Source of the DNA: Muribaculaceae bacterium
GTDB lineage: Bacteria; Bacteroidota; Bacteroidia; Bacteroidales; Muribaculaceae
Assembly: GCA_022510385.1 (NCBI GenBank)
Contig: JAFLTQ010000005.1
Coordinates: forward strand, 1 to 64,000
Reading direction: 5' to 3'
Length of the DNA: 64,000 nt
Shown: one piece after another, positions 53,569-63,753 of the stretch
How positions within the stretch are numbered: position 1 is the first letter of the stretch
Layout: every line of letters begins with the position of its first letter
Position numbers and translations under genes: made by a program
Notes under the pieces: model-generated
What the model was told of the DNA's origin: nothing
The model's database searches: none
The model's input: only the letters and a program-made list of their open reading frames with translations

Positions 53569-54540
53569 TTATTTCTTCCGGAACTTGTCCATCACGTCAT
53601 ATCTCATATCGTCCAATATCGCCCTTATAGGAGAAATAAACGGTATGAACTCCACTTGTTTTTCCGGTGCAAATACTTTAAGCACTCCCCTTTCGCATTT
53701 TATATCAAGATGTTTACCCATTTGCATCGGTTCTCCATCGAGATGCACAGGCCCCTCTTTAGTCCTGACAATCGAAAGAGAGGGCACCTTGAAAGTGCCG
53801 ATTTCCTTATCTTTGTCCAAAGTTCCGGTCATCATTTCTATGCTCATCAAAACCGTATGAAACAAATCTCCGGCATGGACCACTGTAACATCTAATAAGC
53901 CGTCGGTAAGCTTTGCTTTCGGTCCTATATAGGCATTATTGCCATACTGAGGAGCATTACACACCGCTATCAGTATAGCCTTCTGCGTAATGACTTTCCC
54001 ATCTATCACTATTGCGTAGGCTTGGCTCTGATAGTTTAAAAATTCACGAAAAGCGCTCCGGATATATGTTATCTTTCCTCTTCGCTTCATACTTGCGAAT
54101 TTTTCGCTCACTGCAGCATCAAAGCCAATTCCGAATGTACAATAAAATGGTTTCCCGTTTACCAATCCTCGGTCGCTATCTATTATATGACCATCCTCGA
54201 TGAGTTTCAGTGCGCCATTTATTTCCTGGGGAACTCCAACAGAACGGGCCAAACCGTTGCCCGATCCATAGGGAAGGATTCCAAGGGTTGTCTTTGAATA
54301 TGTCAAAGCATTCCCTATCTCATTGACAGTGCCATCTCCTCCCGCCGATATCACAATGTCATATTCCGACTCAACCGCCTCTTTTGCAAATTGATAGGCA
54401 TCCCCTGCTCCTTTTGTCTCTTTTGTCTCCAAATCTATACCTATCGTTGACAACCGCTTCGCAACAAATTCACTTAATCCTTGTTTGGAGCGGGTGCCGG
54501 ATATCGGATTTATTATCAAAAGAGCGCGCTTTTCTCCCAT
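53569..54540 (-). CDS. diacylglycerol/lipid kinase, YegS/BmrU family
   Basis: The 323-residue enzyme begins LLIINPISGTRSK and carries the nucleotide motif VISAGGDGTVNEIGNAL, LPYGSGNGLARSVGVP and TFGIGFDAAVSEKF, the DAGK catalytic domain signature. It phosphorylates a lipid such as diacylglycerol, feeding phosphatidate back to phospholipid synthesis. The ATG at 54540 is preferred; the longer frame starts with a TTG at 54558. First gene of the minus-strand operon; its promoter region overlaps that of psd. Confidence 0.93.
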   Translation of the reverse strand: MGEKRALLIINPISGTRSKQGLSEFVAKRLSTIGIDLETKETKGAGDAYQFAKEAVESEYDIVISAGGDGTVNEIGNALTYSKTTLGILPYGSGNGLARSVGVPQEINGALKLIEDGHIIDSDRGLVNGKPFYCTFGIGFDAAVSEKFASMKRRGKITYIRSAFREFLNYQSQAYAIVIDGKVITQKAILIAVCNAPQYGNNAYIGPKAKLTDGLLDVTVVHAGDLFHTVLMSIEMMTGTLDKDKEIGTFKVPSLSIVRTKEGPVHLDGEPMQMGKHLDIKCERGVLKVFAPEKQVEFIPFISPIRAILDDMRYDVMDKFRKK

Positions 54541-54593
54541 TTTTTCCCTTCTATTCAAGAGTGCCGGTTTAAGATGTGTAAAGTTACTTAAAA

Positions 54594-54625
54594 TTTGCGA
54601 ATGACTCTAAAAACATCTAAATTTG
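54594..54625 (+). promoter_or_regulatory. consensus promoter of the psd operon
   Basis: TTTG 54594-54597, a 20-base spacer and TAAATTTG 54618-54625. The predicted start of transcription, about 54632, coincides with the first GTG start codon of psd. Confidence 0.7.
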
Positions 54626-54631
54626 CATATT

Positions 54632-55318
54632 GTGAAAATAGTGAAAATACACCGCGAGGGCACTACTATTCTTATATTGCTCATCTTAGTGCTCGGCGCC
54701 GTCAACGTGCCGATATGGCTATTTATGCCCCCTTTTGTCCTCCCGATTATTTTTACCTCTATTTCCGTTGTCGCCTATCTGTTTGTTTTCAACTTTTTCC
54801 GCAGCCCTAAGAGACGTTATGTCGGCCAGCGTAAAAATATGATAGTCAGCTCCGTAGATGGCAAAGTGGTTGCAATTGAAAAGGTTAAAGAAAACGAGTA
54901 TCTACATGACGAAGCTATTATGTTGTCGGTATTTATGTCTCCTTTCAATGTCCATGCTAATTGGTATCCGGTTGATGGCACTGTTGAATTTGTCAGACAT
55001 CATCGCGGCAGATTCCTTGCGGCCTATCTTCCCAAAGCAAGCCATGAAAATGAGCGGAGCACTATAGGCATCCTGGCTGACACAGGATTCAGAATCACGG
55101 TAAGACAAATAGCCGGAGCTATGGCTCGCAGAATTGTCACTTATGCCCGCAGAGGTATGACGGCTTCAATCGACGGCCATCTCGGCTTTATTAAATTCGG
55201 TTCACGAGTAGATATTTATCTACCTCTTAACGCGGATATTCTCGTGAAAATTAATCAGACGGTTAGAGGAGGAATCACTCCTGTAGCCCATATCCCATCT
55301 AATGATTCAAATGAATAA
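54632..55318 (+). CDS. psd: phosphatidylserine decarboxylase, short form
   Basis: The 228-residue proenzyme converts phosphatidylserine to phosphatidylethanolamine at the inner membrane. Two N-terminal membrane segments (about 14-33, 38-55) precede the catalytic part with VSSVDGKVVAIEK, FMSPFNVHANWYPVDG and the self-cleavage site GFIKFGSRVD, where the Gly-Ser bond yields the pyruvoyl group. GTG codons at 54632 and 54641 are both possible starts. The upstream TTG at 54623 lies within the -7 box and is unlikely. It overlaps pssA by 8 to 17 bases. Confidence 0.95.
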   Translation: MKIVKIHREGTTILILLILVLGAVNVPIWLFMPPFVLPIIFTSISVVAYLFVFNFFRSPKRRYVGQRKNMIVSSVDGKVVAIEKVKENEYLHDEAIMLSVFMSPFNVHANWYPVDGTVEFVRHHRGRFLAAYLPKASHENERSTIGILADTGFRITVRQIAGAMARRIVTYARRGMTASIDGHLGFIKFGSRVDIYLPLNADILVKINQTVRGGITPVAHIPSNDSNE

Positions 55319-56027
55319 AGTAGTTAAAAATATACCCAATTGCATCACGGCTCTAAATCTGGCAGCCGGATGCCTCGCCATAATCGCTGCTTCGAATGCT
55401 ACAAAACCCTTCTGGGGGCTTGTTGGGTTCCAATGGGCTTTCCTTTTTATGGCCATGGCTGCTATCGCAGATTTCCTGGACGGCTTAATGGCGCGAATTC
55501 TTAATGCCTATTCCAATCTTGGCAAGGAGCTCGACTCTCTTTCTGATTTAGTCTCTTTCGGGGTTGCACCCGCTTTGACTCTTTTTTTCCTCCTGCAAGA
55601 AATCGGGCCTGAACCCTGGCTCTCCTGGGTGTGTCTCCTTATTCCGGTTTGCGCTGCTTTCCGGCTTGCCAAATTCAATTTAGACTCACGGCAAGCCTTC
55701 TCTTTTATCGGTCTCCCGGTTCCTGCTAACGCTATATTTTGGATCGGTTTCGCAAATCTAATTTATGAGGGAGTGAACTTCCTTTCCGTATGGTATGTTT
55801 TAATCCCATTCATAGTAGTGGAAGGATGGCTTATGAATTCTAACATTCCCATGTTCTCTCTCAAAATAAAATCTTGGGGACTTAAAGAGAATTTCCCTCG
55901 CTATCTCCTTATTCTCGGGGCTGCTATCTTCTGCTTCTCTTTGGGGGTAAGTGGCCTCTTTTGGCTCATTCTCCTCTATGTCCTCCTCTCTATTGCTTTC
56001 CGGCCCAAAACATCCAATATCCCTTAA
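55302..56027 (+). CDS. pssA: CDP-diacylglycerol-serine O-phosphatidyltransferase
   Basis: A 241-residue membrane enzyme that makes phosphatidylserine, the substrate of Psd. The CDP-alcohol phosphotransferase motif is complete: D57-x2-D60-G61-x2-A64-R65-x8-G74-x3-D78-x3-D82. Seven or so membrane helices follow the family pattern. It starts inside the end of psd (ATG 55302 or 55311), so the two are translationally coupled. Confidence 0.95.
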   Translation: MIQMNKVVKNIPNCITALNLAAGCLAIIAASNATKPFWGLVGFQWAFLFMAMAAIADFLDGLMARILNAYSNLGKELDSLSDLVSFGVAPALTLFFLLQEIGPEPWLSWVCLLIPVCAAFRLAKFNLDSRQAFSFIGLPVPANAIFWIGFANLIYEGVNFLSVWYVLIPFIVVEGWLMNSNIPMFSLKIKSWGLKENFPRYLLILGAAIFCFSLGVSGLFWLILLYVLLSIAFRPKTSNIP

Positions 56028-56046
56028 GTAAGATCTCTTGTATTGT

Positions 56047-56454
56047 ATGCGCGGTTTAGGAATCCTTATTCTCGTCGTCTTATTCTTCTGGATCGTATGG
56101 CCTTTTATTGCTCGTTGGCTTAAACGAAAGGCTATCGAACGGGCTGAAGATTATATGAGGGCTTCTATGGGTATGCCTCCTCGGGATAAAAAATCCTCTA
56201 AAAGAGATAATAATTACTCCGAATCTCAAACTTTCTATCAAAGAGAAAGAAAGAATCCCCGGGAAAGTTCTAAAAGCCGGAACAATCCTATAATTCCTAA
56301 GGAGTATGCTGAAGATGTAGAGTTCACTGAAATTATAGAATTTTCTGAAGAGACTATAATCTCAAAAAAAAATAAAGAGAATATAAATATTTATCACGAA
56401 AGCCAGATCTCTGATGTTGAATGGACTGAAGTTAAGAAATCTGGCACTAAATAA
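56047..56454 (+). CDS. DUF4834 family protein
   Basis: The 135-residue protein has one N-terminal membrane helix (LGILILVVLFFWIVWPFIA) and a charged, serine- and lysine-rich cytoplasmic tail with no clear fold, ending in an acidic stretch. The family is found in Bacteroidota, often next to a sensor kinase as here; function is unknown. The ATG at 56047 is chosen over a TTG at 56038. Its 3' end overlaps the histidine kinase gene by 41 bases in another frame. Confidence 0.8.
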   Translation: MRGLGILILVVLFFWIVWPFIARWLKRKAIERAEDYMRASMGMPPRDKKSSKRDNNYSESQTFYQRERKNPRESSKSRNNPIIPKEYAEDVEFTEIIEFSEETIISKKNKENINIYHESQISDVEWTEVKKSGTK

Positions 56455-57649
56455 CGTTGCCAGATATTTATTCCTGGGAATTTCTATAGCAACTCTAATC
56501 TTTTTTCTTATTGCAAGTAATCGTCTTGTAAAATCCCTCTCCCTGCAGGAACGAGAAAGAATGGACATCTGGGCTCAGGCAACTCAACGCCTTGCTCAGG
56601 CAGATATTGATGCCGATATCGACTTCCTTCTTTCTATTATCAGCCAAAATAATTCTATCCCAGTTCTCGTCGCCGATTCTAATTTTAATATTCTTGATTT
56701 CAGAAATTTCAACCTTCCTCACAAAGAAGAAACGGAGGCTGCTTCTTTTGAGCAGTTATCCCCGCAAAATCGTGATTTTTTATCCTCGCGACTTCATCAG
56801 GTGGCCGGGAATCGCTCTTTAGAAGAGCTTTCTGAGACTAATCCTCATTTTATCCGTGTGGAAGTCTACTACAATTATCCTCAATACATTTACTACGAAG
56901 ATTCTATCCTTCTAAAAAGGCTAAGTTGGTATCCTTATCTGCAGCTTTTTGTGATGATAATCCTCGCTCTTATTATTTTCAGCGCTATTATATATACCAA
57001 GAATGCTGAACAAAACAGACTTTGGGCCGGCCTCTCTAAAGAAACCGCCCATCAATTGGGAACTCCCATCTCTTCCCTTATGGCCTGGAATGAGTATCTC
57101 TCTGCTGTAGGAACTTCTCCTGATGTCACTACGGAAATGAATAAAGATATTAATCGTCTTTCCGTTATCGCTCAAAGATTTTCAAAAATAGGATCCCGTC
57201 CTGAGCTACACCTTGAATACCTTAATGAGTCTGTCAAAAAGTCGCTCGGTTATATGGCCTCAAGAATCTCAGGGAAAGTCAATCTGACCATGAATCTTCC
57301 CGAAGAAGATATGGGAGTGATGATTTCTACTCCTCTTTTTGAATGGGTCATGGAGAATCTAACCAAAAACGCTGTCGATGCCATGGAGGGAGAGGGGGAT
57401 ATTACTATCTCCACCGGATCCGACAAAGGTAAAGTCTGGATTGAAATTAAAGACTCAGGGAAGGGAATACCCAAAAAGAATTTCAAGAAAGTATTCGCCC
57501 CGGGATTCACTACTAAAAAAAGGGGATGGGGACTCGGCCTGACACTTGTCAAAAGAATTATCGAAGAATATCACGGGGGAAAAATATTCGTCAAGGAGTC
57601 TGAAATTGGGAAAGGCACAACCTTCCGCATAGAACTCCCCTCGACCTAA
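56414..57649 (+). CDS. sensor histidine kinase
   Basis: A 411-residue inner-membrane kinase. One helix at about 17-37, an external sensing domain of about 130 residues and a second helix at about 173-195 precede the phospho-acceptor H213 in SKETAHQLGTPISSL. The ATP-binding domain follows, with ENLTKNAVDAM (N box), IKDSGKGIPK (G1) and GLGLTLVKRIIEEYHGG (G2). No response regulator is encoded in this window, so it is an orphan here. It overlaps DUF4834 upstream, and its stop overlaps the stop of the convergent PorZ-like gene. Confidence 0.93.
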   Translation: MLNGLKLRNLALNNVARYLFLGISIATLIFFLIASNRLVKSLSLQERERMDIWAQATQRLAQADIDADIDFLLSIISQNNSIPVLVADSNFNILDFRNFNLPHKEETEAASFEQLSPQNRDFLSSRLHQVAGNRSLEELSETNPHFIRVEVYYNYPQYIYYEDSILLKRLSWYPYLQLFVMIILALIIFSAIIYTKNAEQNRLWAGLSKETAHQLGTPISSLMAWNEYLSAVGTSPDVTTEMNKDINRLSVIAQRFSKIGSRPELHLEYLNESVKKSLGYMASRISGKVNLTMNLPEEDMGVMISTPLFEWVMENLTKNAVDAMEGEGDITISTGSDKGKVWIEIKDSGKGIPKKNFKKVFAPGFTTKKRGWGLGLTLVKRIIEEYHGGKIFVKESEIGKGTTFRIELPST

Positions 57650-60114
57650 CTAACCACCAATATTTTGCCGACTGTGGAATATTTGCTGTATTCGTTGCTT
57701 GGTGATATCAGAATATAGTAGACTCCACTCTTTACCCTGTTGTAATTGCTGTCTGACAAATCCCACAGCATCTCAAAACCTGTCATCACTCCCAACTCCT
57801 TGACAAGGTTGCCTCCTCCATCTGCTATCTTTACAAAGGATCCTTGGGGTATATCTGTTATCGTTACATACCCTGAAAAGTCAGGCCTCACCGGATTCGG
57901 ATATGCCCTTACATCCTCTTTGGTCGTTGAGTTTGAACTTACAGGCAAAATATACTCAGCATATCCCTGATCAGTCGAAAACATTAGTGAATTGTTATCT
58001 GAATTATATCCTATTCCATACACTACGTCATTCGGCAAAGGGGAATTCTCCACTGTAAATTCTTCAAGAATCTCACGCCCGTCGTAGGTCGTGCAGATCA
58101 CTCCGCCTCCCGCCGTCGCAAACCATTTCCTCCCCTCGGAATCTGCTGCCAAATGATTCACCGTCACTCCATCAAGCAGATAGTCAGCAAGATTGGTGCC
58201 ATCGTTTCGGGGCACCTTCAACCTGTAAATCTGATAATTCCCTTGTCTAACTTGGGAAGGAACAAAATAGAACACGCCATTGCGGTGACACACCCAGACA
58301 TACCCCGTGGAGGGATCTTCCCATAAATAGTGTGTCTGACTCACATCAACCTTATTTCCATCACTATCTATAAATTCCTCAAAAGTATAGATTTTATCAT
58401 CCGATGTATCCAAGGGTGTCCCGTTTGTATCAAACACCGATATTTTTTCCTCCCATTGTGCGCCGGCATGAACTATCAAGCCATTTCCGGTCTTCAGCAA
58501 TGGCAGACTTCGGGTTGCATTACTTGTGGGATAATAAACGTCAAATTCCACAATTTGCGGCAATTTTATATTCTGTGCTGTGGTTGTAGCCTTGCGATCC
58601 TCCGCTAACCAACAATAGAAAAATGGATGCGGATTCTCATTTGAATCCCAATTCGCAAAATTCATCCACAGATTACCCTTGCTATCAAAATAGGGTACTG
58701 AGATATTCCAAAAACCCCTCGCAGTGTTTTGTTCTGGTCCCAAAATAGCAAAATGATCTTTTTGCGAGTCTGAAAGTCCTGATCTCCCCATATGGATGAT
58801 GTCTTGCGGGTTTGAGAGATTCAAACGCAATATACCTTCCTGAAATGAGGTCACATAGACATAGTTGTTGTTGTCCGGGTCAACCGCCATCCCGGTTGGA
58901 GCCGTAAGTATATTTGCATTAGCCGGGTTGGTATAGGCCTGAGAATAATTGGTCCATCTCCCCTGTTTAAGCCCGGTCAGCTCCATAGGTGCTGCTAAAC
59001 TCATGTTGAAGGTAGAAATATTGTAACCATGACTTAGCATCAGAAAACCGTAGTTCGGATGGTTCACATAAGAAGTTGTGGCGTATGTTGAAGGTGTATT
59101 CGGGAGCATCCAGTCGCGCGTAACATTCCATTGATCCCCCGATTTTTTCAGCGAGGTGAGACCTTTCCTCTTCCTTCCGACCCATACCTCCGACATATCA
59201 TTGCTCGTTATCGCGCAATCTGTATAGGTTGAGGGACGACCCATTGCTGTCCTCGACCCGTCATTCTTGAAATGAAAGATGGTTCCTCCCGATGCCACTG
59301 TAAGTCCCGTAGAGGTGTAATCTATATTATATAATGTCCCGGTATAGATATCGTCGAAAGTAAAACCGTTGTTGGAAAGACTGAACAGTTTGACATTACG
59401 TGGATTATTTTCTCCATAAATTGCTATTCCACGACTCTCATTCAACGGATAGATTGCCACCGGATCCTCAAAAGATTCTATTGTTTCATATTGATCCAGA
59501 GAAAGGCGCGGGGAAGATGCCGGGGCTTTGATAATCTTACCATCTGAGATTGCAACATAATTATCACCTATCCGGCAAAAAGATAGAAGAGGTGTGCCGT
59601 AGATACGACTCTCCGCTATTTCATATTTCTTATCGTTTATGGCTACATAGCCAAAATCCGTTGCAAGATATAACCTGTCATGGTTGCTATCTATCGACAT
59701 TGAATTGACATTTTTCGGATAGGTAATATCCGATTGACGATAGTATGGGATTGTCACAACCTTACCGTCATTATATAATAAGTCAATTGTGTAATCTTTG
59801 TATAATACTGCAAGATATCCTTTAGCCGGATTGTAGATTACGTCTCTTACACTTGTAGAGTTAAGAATATTGCTCGCTGAAAGAGCCATTAACTCTTCAC
59901 CCTTCTTGTCATAACGAAATAGTGAAGAATACACTTCATGGGTATTATTCTCCGGCAAATTCAATGATGTAAAATATACATATTCCGGGGTCTCCACAAC
60001 ATGCTTCACTTCCTCATCGAAAGTAGGATATAATTTCCACGAGGTCAAGTCGGCTTTGACTCCTAAAGTTGCTAATATAAATAGGACCGTATTGATAATT
60101 CTCTTGAAATTCAT
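57646..60114 (-). CDS. PorZ-like beta-propeller protein of the type IX secretion system
   Basis: The 822-residue exported protein opens with a signal peptide (about 1-21). Two seven-bladed propeller-type regions follow (about 25-400 and 400-730), with the diagnostic TIDLLYNDGKVVTIPYY and RLYLATDFGYVAIND segments. It ends in a C-terminal FlgD-like/T9SS domain (VRAYPNPVRPDFSGYVTITDIP ... SGVYYILIS). This layout matches PorZ, which helps attach A-LPS to type IX cargo at the cell surface. It fits the type IX-like sorting domains of the 900-residue and C10 proteins. It follows rdgB by 43 bases. Confidence 0.8.
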   Translation of the reverse strand: MNFKRIINTVLFILATLGVKADLTSWKLYPTFDEEVKHVVETPEYVYFTSLNLPENNTHEVYSSLFRYDKKGEELMALSASNILNSTSVRDVIYNPAKGYLAVLYKDYTIDLLYNDGKVVTIPYYRQSDITYPKNVNSMSIDSNHDRLYLATDFGYVAINDKKYEIAESRIYGTPLLSFCRIGDNYVAISDGKIIKAPASSPRLSLDQYETIESFEDPVAIYPLNESRGIAIYGENNPRNVKLFSLSNNGFTFDDIYTGTLYNIDYTSTGLTVASGGTIFHFKNDGSRTAMGRPSTYTDCAITSNDMSEVWVGRKRKGLTSLKKSGDQWNVTRDWMLPNTPSTYATTSYVNHPNYGFLMLSHGYNISTFNMSLAAPMELTGLKQGRWTNYSQAYTNPANANILTAPTGMAVDPDNNNYVYVTSFQEGILRLNLSNPQDIIHMGRSGLSDSQKDHFAILGPEQNTARGFWNISVPYFDSKGNLWMNFANWDSNENPHPFFYCWLAEDRKATTTAQNIKLPQIVEFDVYYPTSNATRSLPLLKTGNGLIVHAGAQWEEKISVFDTNGTPLDTSDDKIYTFEEFIDSDGNKVDVSQTHYLWEDPSTGYVWVCHRNGVFYFVPSQVRQGNYQIYRLKVPRNDGTNLADYLLDGVTVNHLAADSEGRKWFATAGGGVICTTYDGREILEEFTVENSPLPNDVVYGIGYNSDNNSLMFSTDQGYAEYILPVSSNSTTKEDVRAYPNPVRPDFSGYVTITDIPQGSFVKIADGGGNLVKELGVMTGFEMLWDLSDSNYNRVKSGVYYILISPSNEYSKYSTVGKILVVS

Positions 60115-60157
60115 AGGATTTCCCTCTTGCCCTTTATGGCAGTTTATTTTCTTATTG

Positions 60158-60748
60158 TTAGTTTCTTGTTAAAAAATCTGCAAGTTTTCTCATGGCTCTT
60201 CCCCGATGGGATATGGCGTTCTTATCTTCAGATGTCATCTCTGCAAATGAAAGTGAGGAATTCTCCGGCACAAACACAGGGTCATATCCAAATCCATTGA
60301 CCCCGCTATGAGTTTCTGATATCAACCCTTTCACTTCTCCTTCGAATATATATTCGTTGTCGCCAAGTATCAACGCAACAACAGTCACAAATTTAGCTTT
60401 GCGATTTTTTTCGCCCTCCATTTTCTCAAGGAGCAGCTTTATATTGTCGACCGGTGAACAATGATCTCCGGCATAACGGGCACTATAAACTCCCGGAGCG
60501 CCTCCTAACGCCTCAACCATTAATCCGGTGTCGTCGGCAAAACAGTCATAGCCATACTTTTCCTTTACCCATCGTGCCTTTATCAACGCATTCCCCGTTA
60601 ATGTCTCTGCTGTTTCCGGTATATCATCATGACAACCGATGTCACTCAGTGACTTAACTTTTATCTTACCTCGCAATATCTCACGCGCCTCTTCTATCTT
60701 ATGGGCATTGTTGGTGGCAAATACTATTGTCGGCTCTTTATTTTCCAT
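60158..60748 (-). CDS. rdgB: RdgB/HAM1 family non-canonical purine NTP pyrophosphatase
   Basis: The 196-residue enzyme hydrolyses ITP, dITP and XTP to monophosphates, keeping deaminated purines out of nucleic acids. It starts FATNNAHKIEEAREIL, has the catalytic FADDTGLMVEALGGAPGVYSARYAG and ends with NGFGYDPVFVPENSSLSFAEM and KNAISHRGRAMRKL, the full family signature. It probably forms an operon with the PorZ-like gene. Confidence 0.96.
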   Translation of the reverse strand: MENKEPTIVFATNNAHKIEEAREILRGKIKVKSLSDIGCHDDIPETAETLTGNALIKARWVKEKYGYDCFADDTGLMVEALGGAPGVYSARYAGDHCSPVDNIKLLLEKMEGEKNRKAKFVTVVALILGDNEYIFEGEVKGLISETHSGVNGFGYDPVFVPENSSLSFAEMTSEDKNAISHRGRAMRKLADFLTRN

Positions 60749-60780
60749 ATATTCCTTTAACGTTTTATGACAACTAATAT

Positions 60781-60822
60781 TATAATAGCCCGCTCCTCAT
60801 TTTTGGGGAACGGGCTATTATA
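60781..60822 (-). terminator. intrinsic terminator of leuS
   Basis: Perfect 12-base stem TATAATAGCCCG/CGGGCTATTATA (60781-60792 and 60811-60822), with partial pairing inside the 18-base loop, 30 bases past the leuS stop. The following tract is AT-rich rather than pure T. Confidence 0.7.
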
Positions 60823-60852
60823 CTAAAATAGGTTCCGACTATTTCTAAATCT

Positions 60853-63657
60853 TCACACTACTATATTAACAATCCTTCCCGGAACTACTATGACCTTCTT
60901 GGGACTCTTCCCTTCAAGCCATCGTGAAGCTTCCGGACTCTCCATCACGCATTTCTCTACCTCCTCCTTGCTTGCATCTGAAGCAACTTCAAGCATAAAT
61001 CTTGTCTTGCCGTTGAAACTTACAGGATATTTTACCGTAGCTTCCTTCAGATATTCTTCGTTATATTCAGGCCACTCTGCATCCGCAACACTACCATCAT
61101 GACCCAATTGATGCCAGAATTCCTCTGCTATGTGGGGCGCGAATGGTGCTATAACCCGGGTAAAGAGATCCATTGTTTCTTTATTGGCTGACTTCTGGCT
61201 CCCAAGTTCATTCAATGCAACCATAAATGCGGCCACTGACGTATTAAATGAGAAGGTCTCAATATCCTGAGTCACTTTCTTTATGAGTTTATGCATCGTC
61301 TTACGCTCTTCCGCTGTCATAGGCTTCTCTTCAGCCTCTAACGCTTTCCGGAAATGTGCCCATAGTTTCTTCAAGAATCGGTTCGACCCGTCGATTCCGT
61401 TGGTATCCCATGGCTTCGACTGCTCTATAGGACCTAAGAACATTTCATAAAGCCGCAGGGTATCTGCCCCATATTTCTCTACTATTTCATCGGGGTTAAC
61501 TACATTAAACATCGATTTCGACATCTTCTCAACCGCACTCCCACAGATATATTTCCCATCTTCCAAAATGAATTCAGCATCCGAAAATTCAGGTCGCCAT
61601 GACCTAAACCTTTCTATGTCTAAAACATCATTGTTAGCAAGCTTGATATCTACCCTGATAGGAGTAGTTTCATACCTGTCCTTCAGCCCTTTACTCACAA
61701 ATGTATTGGTATCTTTTATACGATACACAAAATTGCTGCGCCCTTGGATCATCCCTTGATTCACCAGCTTGCGGAAAGGCTCATCTTTCACCACCTTCCC
61801 CAAATCATATAGGAATTTATTCCAAAAGCGTGAATAAATTAGATGGCCTGTGGCATGCTCCGAACCTCCGACATAGAGATCTACATCTTTCCAATAAGAA
61901 TTTGCTTCCTTGCTCACAAGTTCTTCATTATTATGAGGATCCATGTAGCGTAGATAATAGGCACTCGAACCGGCAAAACCCGGCATCGTGCAGAGTTCTA
62001 TCTGATAACCCTCCGGTGTCTTCCAGTTTTTTGCCCTTCCAAGAGGAGGCTCCCCGGCCGATGTCGGCAAATATGATTCCACCTCCGGCAAACGTAACGG
62101 CAATTTATCATACTCCATGCCTGTAGCTATTCCATCTTTATAATATATCGGGAATGGCTCTCCCCAATATCGCTGGCGTGAGAAAATGGCATCTCGCAAC
62201 CGGTAATTCACTTTTACATGGCCGATACCCTCTTTCTCTATGAATTCTTTTGTGGCCGTTATCGCCTCTTTCACTGTCAACCCATTCAGATTCAATTTAT
62301 CATTGGCAGAGTTTATCATTATACCCTCTTTGGCATCAAAACTCTCCTCGCTAACATCCGCTCCCTCTATCAATGGAATGATCGGAAGTTCGAAATGTTT
62401 CGCAAAGGCATAGTCTCTTGAGTCATGTGCCGGAACTGCCATGATAGCTCCTGTGCCATAACCGGCCAACACATAATCACTTATCCATATAGGTATTCTC
62501 TCTCCGGTTATCGGATTCTTGGCATAACTTCCGGAAAATACTCCGCTAACTCTCTTGTCTATCTGTCGTTCCCTTTCGGTCTTTTTCGACACCTCCTCAA
62601 GATACTTATCCACTTCCGGGCGTTGTTCATCCGTCACTACCATCTCGACATATTTCGATTCCGGAGCAAGAACCATAAAAGTGACTCCGAAAGATGTGTC
62701 TGCTCTGGTAGTGAATATCTCGATATCTAAATCTTTCTCCTCCACCGGGAACCGCATCTCCGCGCCCTCACTTCTGCCAATCCAATTCTTTTGTGTTTCT
62801 TTGAGAGAGTCGCTCCATTCCACTGTGTCAAGTCCGTCGAGCAAGCGTTGAGAATATGCCGAAACTCTCAACAACCATTGCGTCATCACTTTCTGTTCAA
62901 CAGGGAATCCACCTCTGACACTCAATCCTTCACTAACTTCATCATTGGCCAATACGGTGCCCAATTTCTCACACCAGTTAACCATACTCTCGCCCTGATA
63001 GGCGATTCGATAGTTCATCAAGACCTCCGATTTCTCTTTCTCACTGAATTTTTTCCATTCCTCTGCCGTGAAACTTAACGGCTTGGATTCTGCGGCATGG
63101 AGATTCCTCGTCCCCTCTTTCTCAAAATGTGCTACAAGTTCACTTATGGGGAGTGCTTTTTCTTCTTTTGTGTCATAGTAAGAATTAAACATCTGAAGAA
63201 AAGCCCATTGTGTCCATTTATAGAAATTAGGGTCACAAGTTCTAACTTCGCGGCTCCAGTCAAAAGAAAAACCTATCTTGTCAAGTTGTTCGCGGTAGCG
63301 GCTGATATTCTCATTTGTTGTCTTTTCAGGATGTTGTCCTGTCTGGATAGCATATTGTTCTGCAGGCAGACCGTAGGCGTCATATCCCATCGGATGCAAC
63401 ACGTTAAAACCTTGCTGACGCTTATATCTTGAATAGATATCGCTGGCTATATATCCCAGTGGATGCCCGACATGAAGACCCGCTCCTGATGGATATGGGA
63501 ACATATCCAAAACATAAAACTTTTCTTTCCCCTTATCCTCTTTTACCTTATAGGTGTCATTTTCTCTCCAATAAGTCTGCCACCTCTGCTCTATCTCTTG
63601 ATGATTATAATTTTCTTGCTCTCTTTGAGATTCCGGTGTGATATTTTTATTTCCCAT
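60853..63657 (-). CDS. leuS: leucyl-tRNA synthetase
   Basis: The 934-residue class I synthetase charges tRNA-Leu. The HIGH motif is HVGH (62-65, [20 protein letters not shown]), the CP1 editing domain has [13 protein letters not shown] (about 315-327) and [12 protein letters not shown] (about 408-419), and the KMSKS motif lies at 711-715. Between them is the LeuRS-specific insert. C-terminal anticodon-binding and tail domains complete it. The length is slightly above the usual bacterial size. It has its own terminator downstream. Confidence 0.97.
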   Translation of the reverse strand: MGNKNITPESQREQENYNHQEIEQRWQTYWRENDTYKVKEDKGKEKFYVLDMFPYPSGAGLHVGHPLGYIASDIYSRYKRQQGFNVLHPMGYDAYGLPAEQYAIQTGQHPEKTTNENISRYREQLDKIGFSFDWSREVRTCDPNFYKWTQWAFLQMFNSYYDTKEEKALPISELVAHFEKEGTRNLHAAESKPLSFTAEEWKKFSEKEKSEVLMNYRIAYQGESMVNWCEKLGTVLANDEVSEGLSVRGGFPVEQKVMTQWLLRVSAYSQRLLDGLDTVEWSDSLKETQKNWIGRSEGAEMRFPVEEKDLDIEIFTTRADTSFGVTFMVLAPESKYVEMVVTDEQRPEVDKYLEEVSKKTERERQIDKRVSGVFSGSYAKNPITGERIPIWISDYVLAGYGTGAIMAVPAHDSRDYAFAKHFELPIIPLIEGADVSEESFDAKEGIMINSANDKLNLNGLTVKEAITATKEFIEKEGIGHVKVNYRLRDAIFSRQRYWGEPFPIYYKDGIATGMEYDKLPLRLPEVESYLPTSAGEPPLGRAKNWKTPEGYQIELCTMPGFAGSSAYYLRYMDPHNNEELVSKEANSYWKDVDLYVGGSEHATGHLIYSRFWNKFLYDLGKVVKDEPFRKLVNQGMIQGRSNFVYRIKDTNTFVSKGLKDRYETTPIRVDIKLANNDVLDIERFRSWRPEFSDAEFILEDGKYICGSAVEKMSKSMFNVVNPDEIVEKYGADTLRLYEMFLGPIEQSKPWDTNGIDGSNRFLKKLWAHFRKALEAEEKPMTAEERKTMHKLIKKVTQDIETFSFNTSVAAFMVALNELGSQKSANKETMDLFTRVIAPFAPHIAEEFWHQLGHDGSVADAEWPEYNEEYLKEATVKYPVSFNGKTRFMLEVASDASKEEVEKCVMESPEASRWLEGKSPKKVIVVPGRIVNIVV

Positions 63658-63753
63658 CTATTTTTTCTTCTTATTTCGATTTCTATCCTGTTCCTGTCTT
63701 GGTTTGACGCTCTATTCCCGAGCTCTTTTTTATTATTCTTTTGCGGTTGCCGA

